NCBI GenBank assembly: GCA_965224735.1 | Contig: OZ245059.1 | Span: 62,001 to 126,000, forward strand | Direction of reading: 5' to 3' | DNA: 64,000 nt | From: Robiginitomaculum_A sp036478535 | GTDB lineage: Bacteria; Pseudomonadota; Alphaproteobacteria; Caulobacterales; Maricaulaceae | Shown: positions 35,802 through 45,104 of the stretch, one piece after another | Layout: each line of letters begins with the position of its first letter | Numbering within the stretch: the stretch's first letter is position 1 | Program-made: the position numbers and the translations under genes | The notes under the pieces: model-generated | Seen by the model: only the letters and a program-made list of their open reading frames with translations | What the model was told of the DNA's origin: nothing | Databases searched by the model: none

Positions 35802-36683
35802 ATGACAAAAATTTTACGTTCCCTTCTCTTTGTTCCTGGCGATAGTCAAAAGAAACTTACCAAAGCGCTAGGACTTGACGCAGACGCGCTTATTCTTGAC
35901 CTTGAAGACGCCGTCCTGCCTGAAAACAAAGACACGGCGCGGGACATGTGCGCTGAATTTCTAAAAACCGCCAAAACACCCTCGCAAATCTGGGTGCGGA
36001 TAAACCCGCTTGAGAGCGAACATGCCCTAAAGGATCTTGCCACGGTTATCCCCCATACCCCCGCAGGCATTATGCTACCCAAACCTGACGGGCCAGTGGA
36101 TATGGAAACTTTGGGAAACCATATTACCCGCCTTGAAAAGAAACACGGCCTGCTTGCGGGCCAAATTAAAACCCTGCCTGTCGTCACAGAAACCGCGCGT
36201 GCTGTCATGAACCTTGGCCTGTATCCGCGCACATATTTGCCGCGGCTTTTAGGGATGACATGGGGGGCTGAAGACCTTGCCACTGATCTGGGCGCGCTTG
36301 CCAATAAAAACAAAAAGGGGAAATTTCATTTCACCTACCAAATGGTGCGTAGCCAAACCTTACTCAATGCCAAGGCGGCGGACGTGCAAGCCATTGATAC
36401 ACTCTATAGCGATTTTCGCGATAAAGACGGGCTAAGAAAATATGCCTGCGCCGCTTTTGAAGAAGGTTTTAGCGGCATGCTGGCTATCCATCCCGCACAA
36501 GTAGATATCATCAATGAAAGCTTCATGCCCAATGCCGCGCAAATCGTCCGCGCCAAAAATGTTATTGACGCTTTCGCCAAAAACCCTGGCGCAGGCGCAG
36601 TATCCGTTGGCAGTAAAATGGCTGACATCCCGCACCTTAAACAAGCTCAAAACATTTTAGCGCTAACTAAAACTTATACTTAA
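35802..36683 (+). CDS. HpcH/HpaI aldolase / citrate lyase beta-subunit family protein
   Basis: 293 residues. A TIM-barrel lyase of the CitE type: SLLFVPGDSQKKL at the start, ALILDLEDAVLPENKDTAR with the metal-binding Asp/Glu, IWVRINPL and GMLAIHPAQVDIINE. Family members cleave citryl-, malyl- or beta-methylmalyl-CoA or similar thioesters. The substrate is not determined. An upstream ATG at 35772 is in frame, but the conserved start is at 35802. No citrate lyase alpha or acyl carrier genes are adjacent. Confidence 0.85.
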   Translation: MTKILRSLLFVPGDSQKKLTKALGLDADALILDLEDAVLPENKDTARDMCAEFLKTAKTPSQIWVRINPLESEHALKDLATVIPHTPAGIMLPKPDGPVDMETLGNHITRLEKKHGLLAGQIKTLPVVTETARAVMNLGLYPRTYLPRLLGMTWGAEDLATDLGALANKNKKGKFHFTYQMVRSQTLLNAKAADVQAIDTLYSDFRDKDGLRKYACAAFEEGFSGMLAIHPAQVDIINESFMPNAAQIVRAKNVIDAFAKNPGAGAVSVGSKMADIPHLKQAQNILALTKTYT

Positions 36684-36865
36684 AAATTGATTTTATAATT
36701 TAGCCCCATTGCCGTATAACCGTGCAAAACTAAACGCTCGGTAGCACATTTTTTGGTCACGAAATACAGGCGCATAAAGCACACTCTACCATAAAAAACG
36801 CCAACGTATAAGTTCTTGCTATGTTCTTATTGATGTGTTACACTCTTTGCCAAGGAGAGTTTGTT

Positions 36866-38410
36866 ATGGGGGCTAGAATATCGACAATGGCATTTGATGG
36901 GGCGGAGGCTTTGTTGGTGGATGTACAAGTACAGATTGCACCTGGTAAGGCCTTATTTCAAATTGTGGGCCTTGCGGACAAAGCAGTGGCGGAGAGCCGC
37001 GAACGGGTACGTGCAGCTTTTGCTGCTATGGGATTACAGCTCCCTTATAAACGGCTTATTGTCAATCTTGCGCCAGCTGATATGCCTAAAGAAGGATCCC
37101 ATTATGATCTGCCAATAGCGCTTGGCGTTATGGCGGCAATGGGTGCGGTTCCAGCTGATGCGCTGGATGACTTTACCGCGATTGGCGAGCTTTCGCTTGA
37201 CGGAACAATAACCAATGTACCAGGCGCTCTGCCAGCTGCCATGTGCGCGAACGGGCATGGCCTTGGCCTGATATGCCCAAAAGAAAATGGGCCGGAAGCA
37301 GTTTGGGCTGGCGATCTTAATGTTCTGGCACCGCAAAACCTGATCCAGCTTCTCAACCATTTTAAAGGCGCGCAGGTTTTAACCCGGCCTGAACCAGGTG
37401 AGTTACTGGCTGACAAATCAATGCTGGATATGCGCGATGTGCGTGGCCAGGAAACCGCTAAGCGCGCTCTTGAAGTGGCGGCAACGGGCGGACATAATAT
37501 GCTTATGGTTGGCCCGCCAGGATCTGGTAAATCAATGCTGGCCGCACGGTTGCCAGGACTATTGCCACCGCTCAGCGCAAAAGAACTTTTGGATGTGTCT
37601 ATGATCCATTCAGTAGCGGGACTTTTAAAACGGGGAAAATTATCACGCTCGCGCCCATTTCGCGCGCCTCATCACAGCGCGTCTATGCCCGCTATGGTCG
37701 GCGGCGGTGTAAAGGCAAAACCTGGCGAGGCGTCTTTGGCACATAGAGGCGTTTTATTTTTGGATGAGCTTCCTGAATTTACATCGCAAGTTCTGGATAG
37801 TTTGCGCCAGCCCTTGGAGGTCGGTGAAATAAATGTGGCACGGGTTAATGCCCATGTGAAATATCCAGCCCGCTTTCAGCTTATAGCCGCCATGAATCCA
37901 TGCCGTTGCGGCACGGCGGGGACGGACGGGATTGCGTGTCGCCGTGGGACGCGCTGCGCGGTAGATTATCAAGCCCGTGTATCGGGGCCATTTATGGACA
38001 GAATAGACATTCAAATTGATGTACCTGCGGTGACGCCTGCTGATTTGGCTTTACCACCATCCAAAGATGGTAGTGCGGAAATAGCGGCGCGGGTTTTTGC
38101 GGCGCGAAGCATTGCTCTTTTTCGAAATGGCGGGTACCCCAACGCAGATTTAAGCGTGGAGCAACTCGACCATGTAGCGGCGCTGGATAAAGATGGACAG
38201 GCTCTTATACAGCAAGCGGCGGAAACTTTAGGCCTAACGGCGCGCGGCTATCACCGTATTTTACGCCTTGCGCGTACATTGGCAGATCTGGACTCTTCTG
38301 AAAACATTCATCGCCTTCATATTGCCGAAGCTCTGTCGCATCGACGTGCCCGCAAAGGACTTAGCCCCACAAGCAATAAGAGCACTACGAGGCACGGTGC
38401 CTACCCATAA
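36866..38410 (+). CDS. comM: YifB/ComM family Mg-chelatase-like ATPase
   Basis: 514 residues. The N-terminal Lon-like domain (FQIVGLADKAVAESRERVRAAF) is followed by an AAA+ module (Walker A GPPGSGKSMLAARLPG, about 220-235, and Walker B LFLDELPEF) with the MNPCRCG motif and a C-terminal helix bundle. ComM is a helicase-like protein for branch migration of heteroduplex DNA in natural transformation. I use the start at 36866, preceded by AAGGAGAG, rather than the ATG at 36821. The C-terminal tail after HRRARKGL is unusual and may be a short frameshift product. Confidence 0.9.
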   Translation: MGARISTMAFDGAEALLVDVQVQIAPGKALFQIVGLADKAVAESRERVRAAFAAMGLQLPYKRLIVNLAPADMPKEGSHYDLPIALGVMAAMGAVPADALDDFTAIGELSLDGTITNVPGALPAAMCANGHGLGLICPKENGPEAVWAGDLNVLAPQNLIQLLNHFKGAQVLTRPEPGELLADKSMLDMRDVRGQETAKRALEVAATGGHNMLMVGPPGSGKSMLAARLPGLLPPLSAKELLDVSMIHSVAGLLKRGKLSRSRPFRAPHHSASMPAMVGGGVKAKPGEASLAHRGVLFLDELPEFTSQVLDSLRQPLEVGEINVARVNAHVKYPARFQLIAAMNPCRCGTAGTDGIACRRGTRCAVDYQARVSGPFMDRIDIQIDVPAVTPADLALPPSKDGSAEIAARVFAARSIALFRNGGYPNADLSVEQLDHVAALDKDGQALIQQAAETLGLTARGYHRILRLARTLADLDSSENIHRLHIAEALSHRRARKGLSPTSNKSTTRHGAYP

Positions 38411-38449
38411 TATTGCACACAGACCACAAATTTTTAAAAATGAAGTTGC

Positions 38450-38932
38450 TTAATCTGAAAAAGGCATAACTTCAAACTTGTCTTTACCCCAAAAATAAAT
38501 TTGAGAAGAACTCTCGTACTGGAATAATTCTATAGAATCATTTTTTAAATCTATATAGTTTTTAGGATCATTTTTAAGACAATCTCTTCCGTACCCTTTC
38601 GTACATGCATGGGCAAATAATCCAGGGCTTCTAACTCGCAGTCCATGATTAGTAATAGTAAGAAGTTTAGATAGCACAATTTTATCGCCAGAACCAAAAG
38701 CTACTATTAATTCGTATTTATTATTTCTTTCCAAAAAATAAGCGCTATCGGCTTCCCCATCTCCATCAAAATCTCTCGATATTTTCAAATCTTTATTTCC
38801 AGAATGTTCTCCAGTCACTCTATGGGTAACACTATCGGAAGAAGCAACGTCTGAACATGCTTGCAAAATAGCAAAAGCAGTGCAGATACTCGAAATGATA
38901 AATGAAAATCTCAGTTTATTATTGTTTTCCAT
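38450..38932 (-). CDS. Small putative lipoprotein next to the M15-like peptidase, possible immunity factor
   Basis: 160 residues. A signal peptide-like start (FSFIISSICTAFAIL) ends at LQAC, an acceptable lipobox, so the protein may be lipid-anchored. It contains DFDGDGEADSAYF, a calcium-loop-like acidic motif seen in FG-GAP/VCBS-type domains. There are two conserved-looking cysteines (AHACTKGYGRDCLKN). No homologue comes to mind. It begins nine bases after the peptidase gene, so they share a transcript. Its placement suggests an immunity or chaperone role, but this is inference. Confidence 0.6.
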   Translation of the reverse strand: MENNNKLRFSFIISSICTAFAILQACSDVASSDSVTHRVTGEHSGNKDLKISRDFDGDGEADSAYFLERNNKYELIVAFGSGDKIVLSKLLTITNHGLRVRSPGLFAHACTKGYGRDCLKNDPKNYIDLKNDSIELFQYESSSQIYFWGKDKFEVMPFSD

Positions 38933-38941
38933 TTTAAGGTT

Positions 38942-39526
38942 CTACCCTGGATTATATTCTACGTGGATATGATCAATTTCAACAACTACATCATAACCAC
39001 TGCCTAACAAAGTTGAAAGAGCACTCGCAACGGCCATAGTTTGGGCTTGAGTTAAGTTATTCGTGCGTAAATCCACAGCATTGCCGTCATAATGAAGAGA
39101 GCCTGTTGAGTGAGTACCGTCGCTTCCAGATGTTATAACTGGAGTAACGCCTGGTGCTTCATCTGCCCATGCCTTTGATATGTCATCAAAAATATCCGTC
39201 ATCTCTTTAGTGAGGTCGCTAATATCTGCTCCTTCTTTGATGTTAATACCATTACTCGCAGCCAGATATCCCTGAATTATGGTAGTGGCTTCATCATCAT
39301 CGTCTTCATCTGGAGGTTGTTGGGTTGGGTCAACAGCGGCATCTGTTACCCATGGATCTCCAAGGCCCATCCAAAAGATAGTATCGTGCATAAACATAGA
39401 ATCATCTCGATCTGGAGTGTAGACGCCACATCCTGTGCCAGGCAGGGTTCCTGATGGGCAAGGGGATGGCCTACTGCGTCCTCCACTCACCAAATCCAAT
39501 TCAGCGTATGTTAATTCTCTACCCAT
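38942..39526 (-). CDS. Double-glycine-leader protein with an M15-like metallopeptidase domain
   Basis: 194 residues. Residues 1-16 are a bacteriocin-type leader, ELTYAELDLVSGG, with the cleavage GG at 15-16. A Cys/Pro-rich spacer and an acidic Asp/Glu stretch (about 72-79) follow. From about 128 comes a metallopeptidase-like region: SGSDGTHSTGSLHYDGNAV then DLR, and near the end DHIHVEYNPG. Zinc ligands are probably H145, D152 and H186 or H188. This fold resembles phage or VanY/M15 peptidases that cut peptidoglycan peptides. A GG leader on a wall hydrolase implies export by a C39-type ABC transporter, none of which is in the window. The start is preceded by TAGGAAATTGAGAC. Function proposed, not proven. 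Confidence 0.7.
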   Translation of the reverse strand: MGRELTYAELDLVSGGRSRPSPCPSGTLPGTGCGVYTPDRDDSMFMHDTIFWMGLGDPWVTDAAVDPTQQPPDEDDDDEATTIIQGYLAASNGINIKEGADISDLTKEMTDIFDDISKAWADEAPGVTPVITSGSDGTHSTGSLHYDGNAVDLRTNNLTQAQTMAVASALSTLLGSGYDVVVEIDHIHVEYNPG

Positions 39527-39895
39527 GTCTCAATTTCCTATTTTCGCATCGAACTCCCAGTTTTAATTTATAGCTTATTCCAAATAACTGTAGTTTAATC
39601 TTTCTTCTTGTCAGGAATGTGTTGCTTGGCTGCATTTCCCGTTGCTCCATAATGGCTGGCATGTTTTACACCTGTAATCTCCGCCTTTTCATGTAGAGAT
39701 TAGCCAATGCCATCAGGGCAAAGATTTAGCTGGTGTTTTTCGTCACTCTTTTTTTTCATCTGTTTTTCATTTGGCCTTTATAGCGCCCCTTTGGGTAGCT
39801 GAATTGACATGTGATCCCTGTAAACACAGGCTCCACTTCGGGCGCGCACGCAGCCATGCTTTTTGTTGCGCGTCTTCTGGGATAGATCCTAAAGT
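39527..39895. other. Intergenic region between the peptidase unit and glpD
   Basis: No complete gene. A short open frame without a start (KHASHYGATGNAAKQHIP, minus strand, near 39600-39680) may be the tail of a lost gene. A T-rich stretch near 39750 could be part of a terminator, but no stem was confirmed. Confidence 0.4.
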
Positions 39896-41368
39896 TTAAA
39901 ACCAATCCTGAAAAGCTTCGCGTTCGGCTTTACTCATATGCAGGCCCGTTTTGGTGCGGCGCCAAAGAATATCGTTTGCGGTTTTAGCCCATTCATGTTT
40001 TATGAGATAGTGTGTTTCAAGCTCCGTTAGGGTACCGCCAAACCTTTGACCCATATCATTGTATGATTTAGCGCCTTCTAAAAGCGCCTCTATGCTGGTG
40101 CCATAGGATCGGCACAAACGCAAAAGGTGCGCGGTTTCAAGCCACGGATATTTTACTTCTTGCGTTTTTACAAACTGATCAAACTCGACCATTCCCCCGC
40201 CTGGCAAAGGGCTTTTGCCCGTCCAGTCTTTGCCCATATCTGGGAAGTACTTTTTAAGCTTGCGCAAAGCGTGTTCAGAAAGCTCTCTATAGGTGGTTAT
40301 CTTGCCACCAAAAATAGACAGGATAGGTGGCATATTCTCATCCATCACATCAAACACATAATCGCGGGTAACGGCAGAGGCGCTTTGTTTCTTATTATCA
40401 TAAAGAGGGCGCACGCCCGCATAGCTCCAAACAATATCAGCTTTGCTTATGGACGCGGCAAAATAATCATTGGCGGATTTTATCAGATACTCCGTTTCCG
40501 CTTGTGAGATTTCTATGGAGCCATCGGACAGTTCATAAGGAGCATCTGTTGTGCCTATCAAGGTGAAATTTTGCTCATAAGGAATGGCGAAAATTATCCG
40601 ACCGTCTTTGTTTTGAAACATATAAAGGTGCCGCGAAGGGTAAAGCCGATTTGTTACAATATGGCTGCCCTTCACAAGTCGCAAATGATCCTCCGCTTTA
40701 TGCACCAACGCAAGCTCCACCATTTCATCTACCCTTATGCCCGATGCGTTGATTATGCAGCGCGCTTGCACGGTTTTGGATTTCCCGCTCGGATGATCGC
40801 TAAGCACGGCTGTCCATATTTTGCCATTATGGTCGAGCCCCGTGCATTTGGTGCGCGTACGAATATCCGCGCCGCGCTCTTTTGCGCCAAGTGCATTGGC
40901 CACAACAAGGCGTGCATCATCCACCCTGCAATCAGAGAATACAAATCCCGTTTGAAACTCGGGTTTCAAAACACCTGCCTCATCCCCCGTATGCAAGTTT
41001 GCCACTTTCGTGCCGGGCAAAGAACGCCTACCCCCCAAATGGTCATAAATAAGCAGTCCCAAACGCAGCATCCATTTGGGCCGCAAACCTTTATGATGCG
41101 GCAAAACAATCCGTAATGGCGAAACGAGATGCGGGGCAATCCGCATCAATGTTTCCCGCTCGCGCAAGGCTTCGCGTACAAGCCGAAATTCTCCGTATTC
41201 AAGATAACGCAGCCCGCCATGAATTAGTTTAGAACTTTTCGACGATGTGCCCGACGCCAAATCGTTTTTCTCGCACAGCACAACGCTAAGCCCGCGTCCA
41301 CTCGCATCGCGCGCAATCCCCGTGCCATTAATCCCGCCACCAATAATTAAGAGGTCTTGTACGTCCAT
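39896..41368 (-). CDS. glpD: Aerobic glycerol-3-phosphate dehydrogenase
   Basis: 490 residues. A membrane-associated FAD enzyme that oxidises glycerol-3-phosphate to dihydroxyacetone phosphate. The FAD-binding motif is LLIIGGGINGTGIARDASGRG, followed by SSKSSKLIHGGLRYLEYGEF, the family signature. The C-terminal helical domain (ETHYLIKHEWAKTANDILWRRTKTGLHM) is complete. It is divergent from glpK across a broken phyH gene, and the two work in glycerol catabolism. Confidence 0.95.
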   Translation of the reverse strand: MDVQDLLIIGGGINGTGIARDASGRGLSVVLCEKNDLASGTSSKSSKLIHGGLRYLEYGEFRLVREALRERETLMRIAPHLVSPLRIVLPHHKGLRPKWMLRLGLLIYDHLGGRRSLPGTKVANLHTGDEAGVLKPEFQTGFVFSDCRVDDARLVVANALGAKERGADIRTRTKCTGLDHNGKIWTAVLSDHPSGKSKTVQARCIINASGIRVDEMVELALVHKAEDHLRLVKGSHIVTNRLYPSRHLYMFQNKDGRIIFAIPYEQNFTLIGTTDAPYELSDGSIEISQAETEYLIKSANDYFAASISKADIVWSYAGVRPLYDNKKQSASAVTRDYVFDVMDENMPPILSIFGGKITTYRELSEHALRKLKKYFPDMGKDWTGKSPLPGGGMVEFDQFVKTQEVKYPWLETAHLLRLCRSYGTSIEALLEGAKSYNDMGQRFGGTLTELETHYLIKHEWAKTANDILWRRTKTGLHMSKAEREAFQDWF

Positions 41369-41420
41369 AGATTTGACATTAGAGTTTTAGAAAAAAAACG
41401 CTAGCGAAAAGAGGGTCGCA

Positions 41421-41828
41421 ATGACAACTTGGATACAAGGCTATAATGACAATGGCGCAGCGGTTATCCGCAGTGCTCCGCCTATGGCTTGTATTGAGAG
41501 CATGCGGGGCGCAATCCAAGACATTTTAGACAATCCTATGGATGCGAGTTTGGAGTATACTGAAGGCGGAAAATTAGGCCGTTATTATGGTGACTTTTTC
41601 ATCTGGCGCAAACATGAAGTCTTTCACGAATTTATGAGCAATTTTTCGCTACCAAAAAGTGCGAAAAAACTAAAAAGTGCCCGCGCCATGCAATTTTTCT
41701 ACGGCCAACTTTTGATTAAAGAGTCAGGTACACAAGAGTCAGGCACAAAAGAGTCGGGCACAAAAGCAAAAACACCTTGGTACCAAAACCAGCGGCGCGC
41801 GTTTCCAAAAGTTTGGACACAATCATGA
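41421..41828 (+). pseudogene. Truncated phytanoyl-CoA dioxygenase-like gene
   Basis: 135 residues resembling the N-terminal third of PhyH-family Fe(II)/2-oxoglutarate dioxygenases (QDILDNPMDASLEYTEGG, FFYGQLLIKESGT, TPWYQNQ). Full members are about twice this length, and the iron-binding HxD...H end is missing. The sequence switches after NQRRAF and its stop TGA overlaps the glpK ATG. A 15-base tandem triplication lengthens the loop. Presumably inactive. Confidence 0.65.
41721..41765. repeat. 15-bp repeat in three tandem copies
   Basis: GAGTCAGGTACACAA, GAGTCAGGCACAAAA and GAGTCGGGCACAAAA at 41721, 41736 and 41751. In the phyH fragment it encodes ESGTQ/ESGTK/ESGTK. The copies differ at two positions, so the expansion is not very recent. 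Confidence 0.9.
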
Positions 41829-43288
41829 CTAAAAGCCACATCCTTTCTATCGACCAAGGCACAACTTCGAGCCGTGCGATTGTGTATGACAAGAGCGCAC
41901 AGCCAATTATGAGCGCACAAGAAGAATTCTCGCAAATATACCCAAAGGACGGATGGGTTGAGCACAACCCAGAAGCAATTTGGCAAAGCGTGCTCAGTTC
42001 AATTCACGCAGCGCTAGATTACAAAAACGACATTGCCGCCATCGGTATTGCCAATCAACGTGAAACCTGTGTCCTTTGGGAGCGGGCGACAAGCAAACCA
42101 ATTTACAACGCCATCGTCTGGCAGGACAGACGCACGGCAGATATTTGCGCGGCTCTAAAGCAGCAAGGCCATGAGGATATGGTCACAGAAAAAACTGGCC
42201 TTTTGCTTGATCCATATTTTAGCGCCACCAAAATTGCTTGGATTTTAGATCATGTTAAAGGCGCACGCGGGCGGGCAGAAAATAACGAGCTAGCCTTTGG
42301 CACTATTGATACATTTTTAATTTGGCGACTTACAGGCGGAGCTTCCCATGTAACAGATGCGACCAATGCAAGTCGCACATCGCTTTATAATATAGAGACA
42401 GGAAATTGGGATGATGAATTACTCGCGCTGTTTAATGTGCCCAAAGAAATTTTGCCAAAGGTTCTGGATTGCTGCGCAAATTTTGGCACCGCAGACAAAA
42501 TTGTGCTTGGACAATCCATTCCCATAACGGGCGTGGCTGGCGACCAGCAAGCGGCCGCTATTGGCCAAGGTTGTTTTAAGGTGGGGGATAGTAAATCCAC
42601 CTACGGCACAGGCTGTTTTGTTTTGCTCAATACGGGCACCGAAAAAATCACGTCGCAAAATCGCCTCCTCTCAACCATCGCCTATAAACTTGACGGGGAG
42701 ATTACCTACGCACTTGAAGGCTCTATTTTTATAGCTGGCGCAGCGGTGCAATGGCTTCACGATGGGATTGGTATCATTAAGTCGGCCAGTGAAACCGAAG
42801 CCCTTGCACGCGGCCAAAGCGGCAATAATGGCCTCTATCTTGTGCCAGCGTTTACGGGGCTCGGCGCGCCCCACTGGGATCCAAATGCACGCGGGGCAAT
42901 CTTTGGCATTACCCGCGCCACAAGCCGGGCTGATTTTGCCCGCGCAGCGCTTGAGAGCATTTGCTATCAAACCCATGATTTACTACGCGCCATGGAGTCT
43001 GATGGCGGCACACTCAAAGCCCTTAAGGTTGACGGAGGCATGGCCGCCAATGATTGGCTCATAGATTTTCTCGCTGATATATTGGACGTAAACGTTCACC
43101 GCCCTGCCAATATAGAAACTACGGCACTGGGCGCTGCCCTTTTAGCGGGCAGTCATATCGGGCTTTATAGCGATGTTAAAACGTTTAAAAACAAAACTGA
43201 TAAGACATTTACCCCGAACATAAATAGTGATGAGCGCAATACAGCCCTCAAAGGCTGGAAACATGCCGTAAGTCGGGTTTTAACTTAG
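41825..43288 (+). CDS. glpK: Glycerol kinase
   Basis: 487 residues, full length. Transfers phosphate from ATP to glycerol to give glycerol-3-phosphate. Motifs: LSIDQGTTSSRAIVYD (ATP-binding 1), NQRETCVLWERATS, IVWQDRRTA (glycerol-binding), SKSTYGTGCFVLLNTG and LKVDGGMAANDWL. The start at 41825 overlaps the stop of the phyH fragment (ATGA); an upstream ATG in frame is part of that fragment. No glpF transporter is adjacent. Confidence 0.96.
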   Translation: MTKSHILSIDQGTTSSRAIVYDKSAQPIMSAQEEFSQIYPKDGWVEHNPEAIWQSVLSSIHAALDYKNDIAAIGIANQRETCVLWERATSKPIYNAIVWQDRRTADICAALKQQGHEDMVTEKTGLLLDPYFSATKIAWILDHVKGARGRAENNELAFGTIDTFLIWRLTGGASHVTDATNASRTSLYNIETGNWDDELLALFNVPKEILPKVLDCCANFGTADKIVLGQSIPITGVAGDQQAAAIGQGCFKVGDSKSTYGTGCFVLLNTGTEKITSQNRLLSTIAYKLDGEITYALEGSIFIAGAAVQWLHDGIGIIKSASETEALARGQSGNNGLYLVPAFTGLGAPHWDPNARGAIFGITRATSRADFARAALESICYQTHDLLRAMESDGGTLKALKVDGGMAANDWLIDFLADILDVNVHRPANIETTALGAALLAGSHIGLYSDVKTFKNKTDKTFTPNINSDERNTALKGWKHAVSRVLT

Positions 43289-43290
43289 TT

Positions 43291-43640
43291 GTACAGTCTT
43301 CTGTGTTAGATGGTATTAAATTCTCATCTCAAGAGAAGGAAGTATTACACGGCAACGCCCCGGCCGCGCACGCTGGTGAGCATATCTTTGAGCGCGTGTG
43401 CCGCGAACATAATATTTGAGTACTGCCTGATCAAGATTAATCATCCCTGAATGACGGCTAGGTAGAACGTATGAACTGCGCCATCAAAGAGGTACCCCTG
43501 AAACGGTATTATTATGAAAACAAAGACCAGCTTGAAGCTCACCTAGAGGGCTTGTACAAGAGGCAGGCTTTGCACTTTGGAGCATTTGAGCTTGTTTTGC
43601 GGGTTTGCTGCCGTGCCATCAGGAGTTTGCGGAATTTTAG
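43291..43640 (+). pseudogene. IS481-family transposase relic with large internal deletion
   Basis: The left end carries the recurrent motif GTCTTCTGTGTTAG (43296-43309). It is followed by VLHGNA from the transposase N-terminus, then directly by HIFERVCREHNI and later VERMNCAIKEV and KRYYYENKDQLEAHL from its C-terminal third. Everything between is deleted and at least three stops are present. Only the pattern remains. The region carries no functional gene. Confidence 0.7.
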
Positions 43641-43680
43641 GTAGACTTGTGCCCTTAAGTGCTTTCTCGCTATGTTTGTT

Positions 43681-44292
43681 TTAAGCGGCGGCTTCTTCGC
43701 CCTTTTTTTCTTCCACCTTCTCGCTTGCGCGGGTTCTAGCCTTGGTTAAAGTGTCTAGAATTTTTTCCATAGCAACGCCGCGATCAAGTTTTTGGATGGC
43801 AGCGTGCTCGCGCACAAGACGCTCAATCGCGCGTTCGTAAAGCTGGCGCTCAGAATAAGATTGGTCAGGCTGATCTTCTGTGCGGTGTAAATCGCGCACG
43901 ACTTCGGTTAGCAGGATCAGGTCTCCAGAATTAATCTTGCTTTCATATTCTTTGGCGCGACGGCTCCACATTGTGCGTTTGATGCGGGCACGGCCCTTAA
44001 GGGTTGTGAAACTGTCCTTCAGTACATTGTCGTTAGCAAGTTTACGCATGCCTAAATTTTTCGCTTTTTTTGTGGGTACTCGCAAAGTCATCTGGTCTTG
44101 TAAAAACTCAACAATATAAGATTCGATGTCAAATCCAGCGATAGTTTCTTGTTTGATAGCAATAACTTTGCCTACGCCGTGGGCTGGATAGACAATATGG
44201 CTATCGACCTTAAAGGCATGGCGTTGTGTTTTGAGTTTTGCAAGTGTCCCAGCAGCTGCCTTTTTAGAGGCAGCGGTTTTTTTCGTAGCCAT
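43681..44292 (-). CDS. carD: CarD/CdnL-family transcriptional regulator
   Basis: 203 residues. The Lys/Ala-rich start is followed by the RNA-polymerase-interacting Tudor-like domain (FKVDSHIVYPAHGVGKVIAIKQET, about 27-50) and a helical DNA-binding domain (KDSFTTLKGRARIKRTMWSRRAKEYESKI, SGDLILLTEVVRDL). CarD/CdnL stabilises promoter open complexes, often at rRNA genes. It lies next to fdxA in the same direction, the standard alphaproteobacterial arrangement. Confidence 0.93.
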   Translation of the reverse strand: MATKKTAASKKAAAGTLAKLKTQRHAFKVDSHIVYPAHGVGKVIAIKQETIAGFDIESYIVEFLQDQMTLRVPTKKAKNLGMRKLANDNVLKDSFTTLKGRARIKRTMWSRRAKEYESKINSGDLILLTEVVRDLHRTEDQPDQSYSERQLYERAIERLVREHAAIQKLDRGVAMEKILDTLTKARTRASEKVEEKKGEEAAA

Positions 44293-44477
44293 ATATTGGA
44301 TGTCCTCGTTTTTGCACTCGGTTTATAAGTGTCCCATGACTAAACGGCGCAGGATAAGGAACCCACACCGCTTCAATGTGGATATCATAACACAAAACCA
44401 GGCAAAAGGCTACTTATTTCTTTGTTTTTATACTGTTTTTTTATAGTTTTAATGAGTATGGTAAAATCGCAGTAAAA

Positions 44478-44819
44478 TTAATCGCCCTTGCCAGGCTTTG
44501 GGTCGAAAAATTTCTTGAATTTATCTTTAACACCGTCAAATTCTTCCCCGTCACTGGGCGGGGTGCCCATAACCGTTATATTGGGCCACAAATTAGCATA
44601 TTTGGTGTTAATCTCCAACCATTTTCCGTCCTTGTCATCTTCCGTGTCAGGGACGATCGCTTCGGCTGGGCATTCAGGTTCGCAAACGCCGCAATCAATG
44701 CACTCATCGGGGGCAATAACTAAAAAGTTAGCGCCTTCGTAAAAGCAATCCACAGGGCAAACTTCAACGCAGTCCATATATTTGCATTTAATGCAGTTAT
44801 CGATAACAAGATATGTCAT
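44478..44819 (-). CDS. fdxA: 7Fe ferredoxin
   Basis: 113 residues. Two cysteine sets bind a 3Fe-4S and a 4Fe-4S cluster: CIKCKYMDCVEVCPVDC (about 8-24) and CIDCGVCEPECP (about 40-51). The acidic C-terminus (EFDGVKDKFKKFFDPKPG) is that of the alphaproteobacterial FdxA. It is an electron carrier, with no dedicated partner identified here. Confidence 0.95.
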   Translation of the reverse strand: MTYLVIDNCIKCKYMDCVEVCPVDCFYEGANFLVIAPDECIDCGVCEPECPAEAIVPDTEDDKDGKWLEINTKYANLWPNITVMGTPPSDGEEFDGVKDKFKKFFDPKPGKGD

Positions 44820-45104
44820 TTCCAGCCTAAAAAATTCTATCCTTCAAATGGCGTTTGCCTCTGGTTTTGTCAACTGCCTAAGCTAAGATTGTAAATGTGT
44901 TGCACAATTATACTGGAGTGTAAAAATTTTGCGCTTCGGACGATGGGCCGCGCCCTCTACCCGTGCCGAGCACTTCAATATGAAAACTTGCTCCTCGCGG
45001 ACAAATGCCAAATAATCGCTTTGTCTGATCAGGTAACGGGCTTTTTTGTCCGCAGTGTCTGCCTATTAGGGTCTGCCCACTTTTTAAACATGCGGATCCG
45101 CCAG
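44820..45104. other. Gap where an S4-domain gene is expected
   Basis: In many alphaproteobacteria a small S4 RNA-binding protein lies between the helicase and fdxA. Here the minus strand of about 44883-45040 shows an open stretch (YLIRQSDYLAFVREEQVFIL and onward) of S4-like composition, but no start and no recognisable first half. It may be a degraded copy. No other feature is seen. Confidence 0.35.

Noticed and set aside
33941..43561. A shared 17-base sequence AGAGGGCTTGTACAAGA at 33941-33957 and 43545-43561
   Set aside because: The core is palindromic and no flanking similarity exists. One such match in 64 kb is near chance; it could be a trace of an IS end but I cannot support that.
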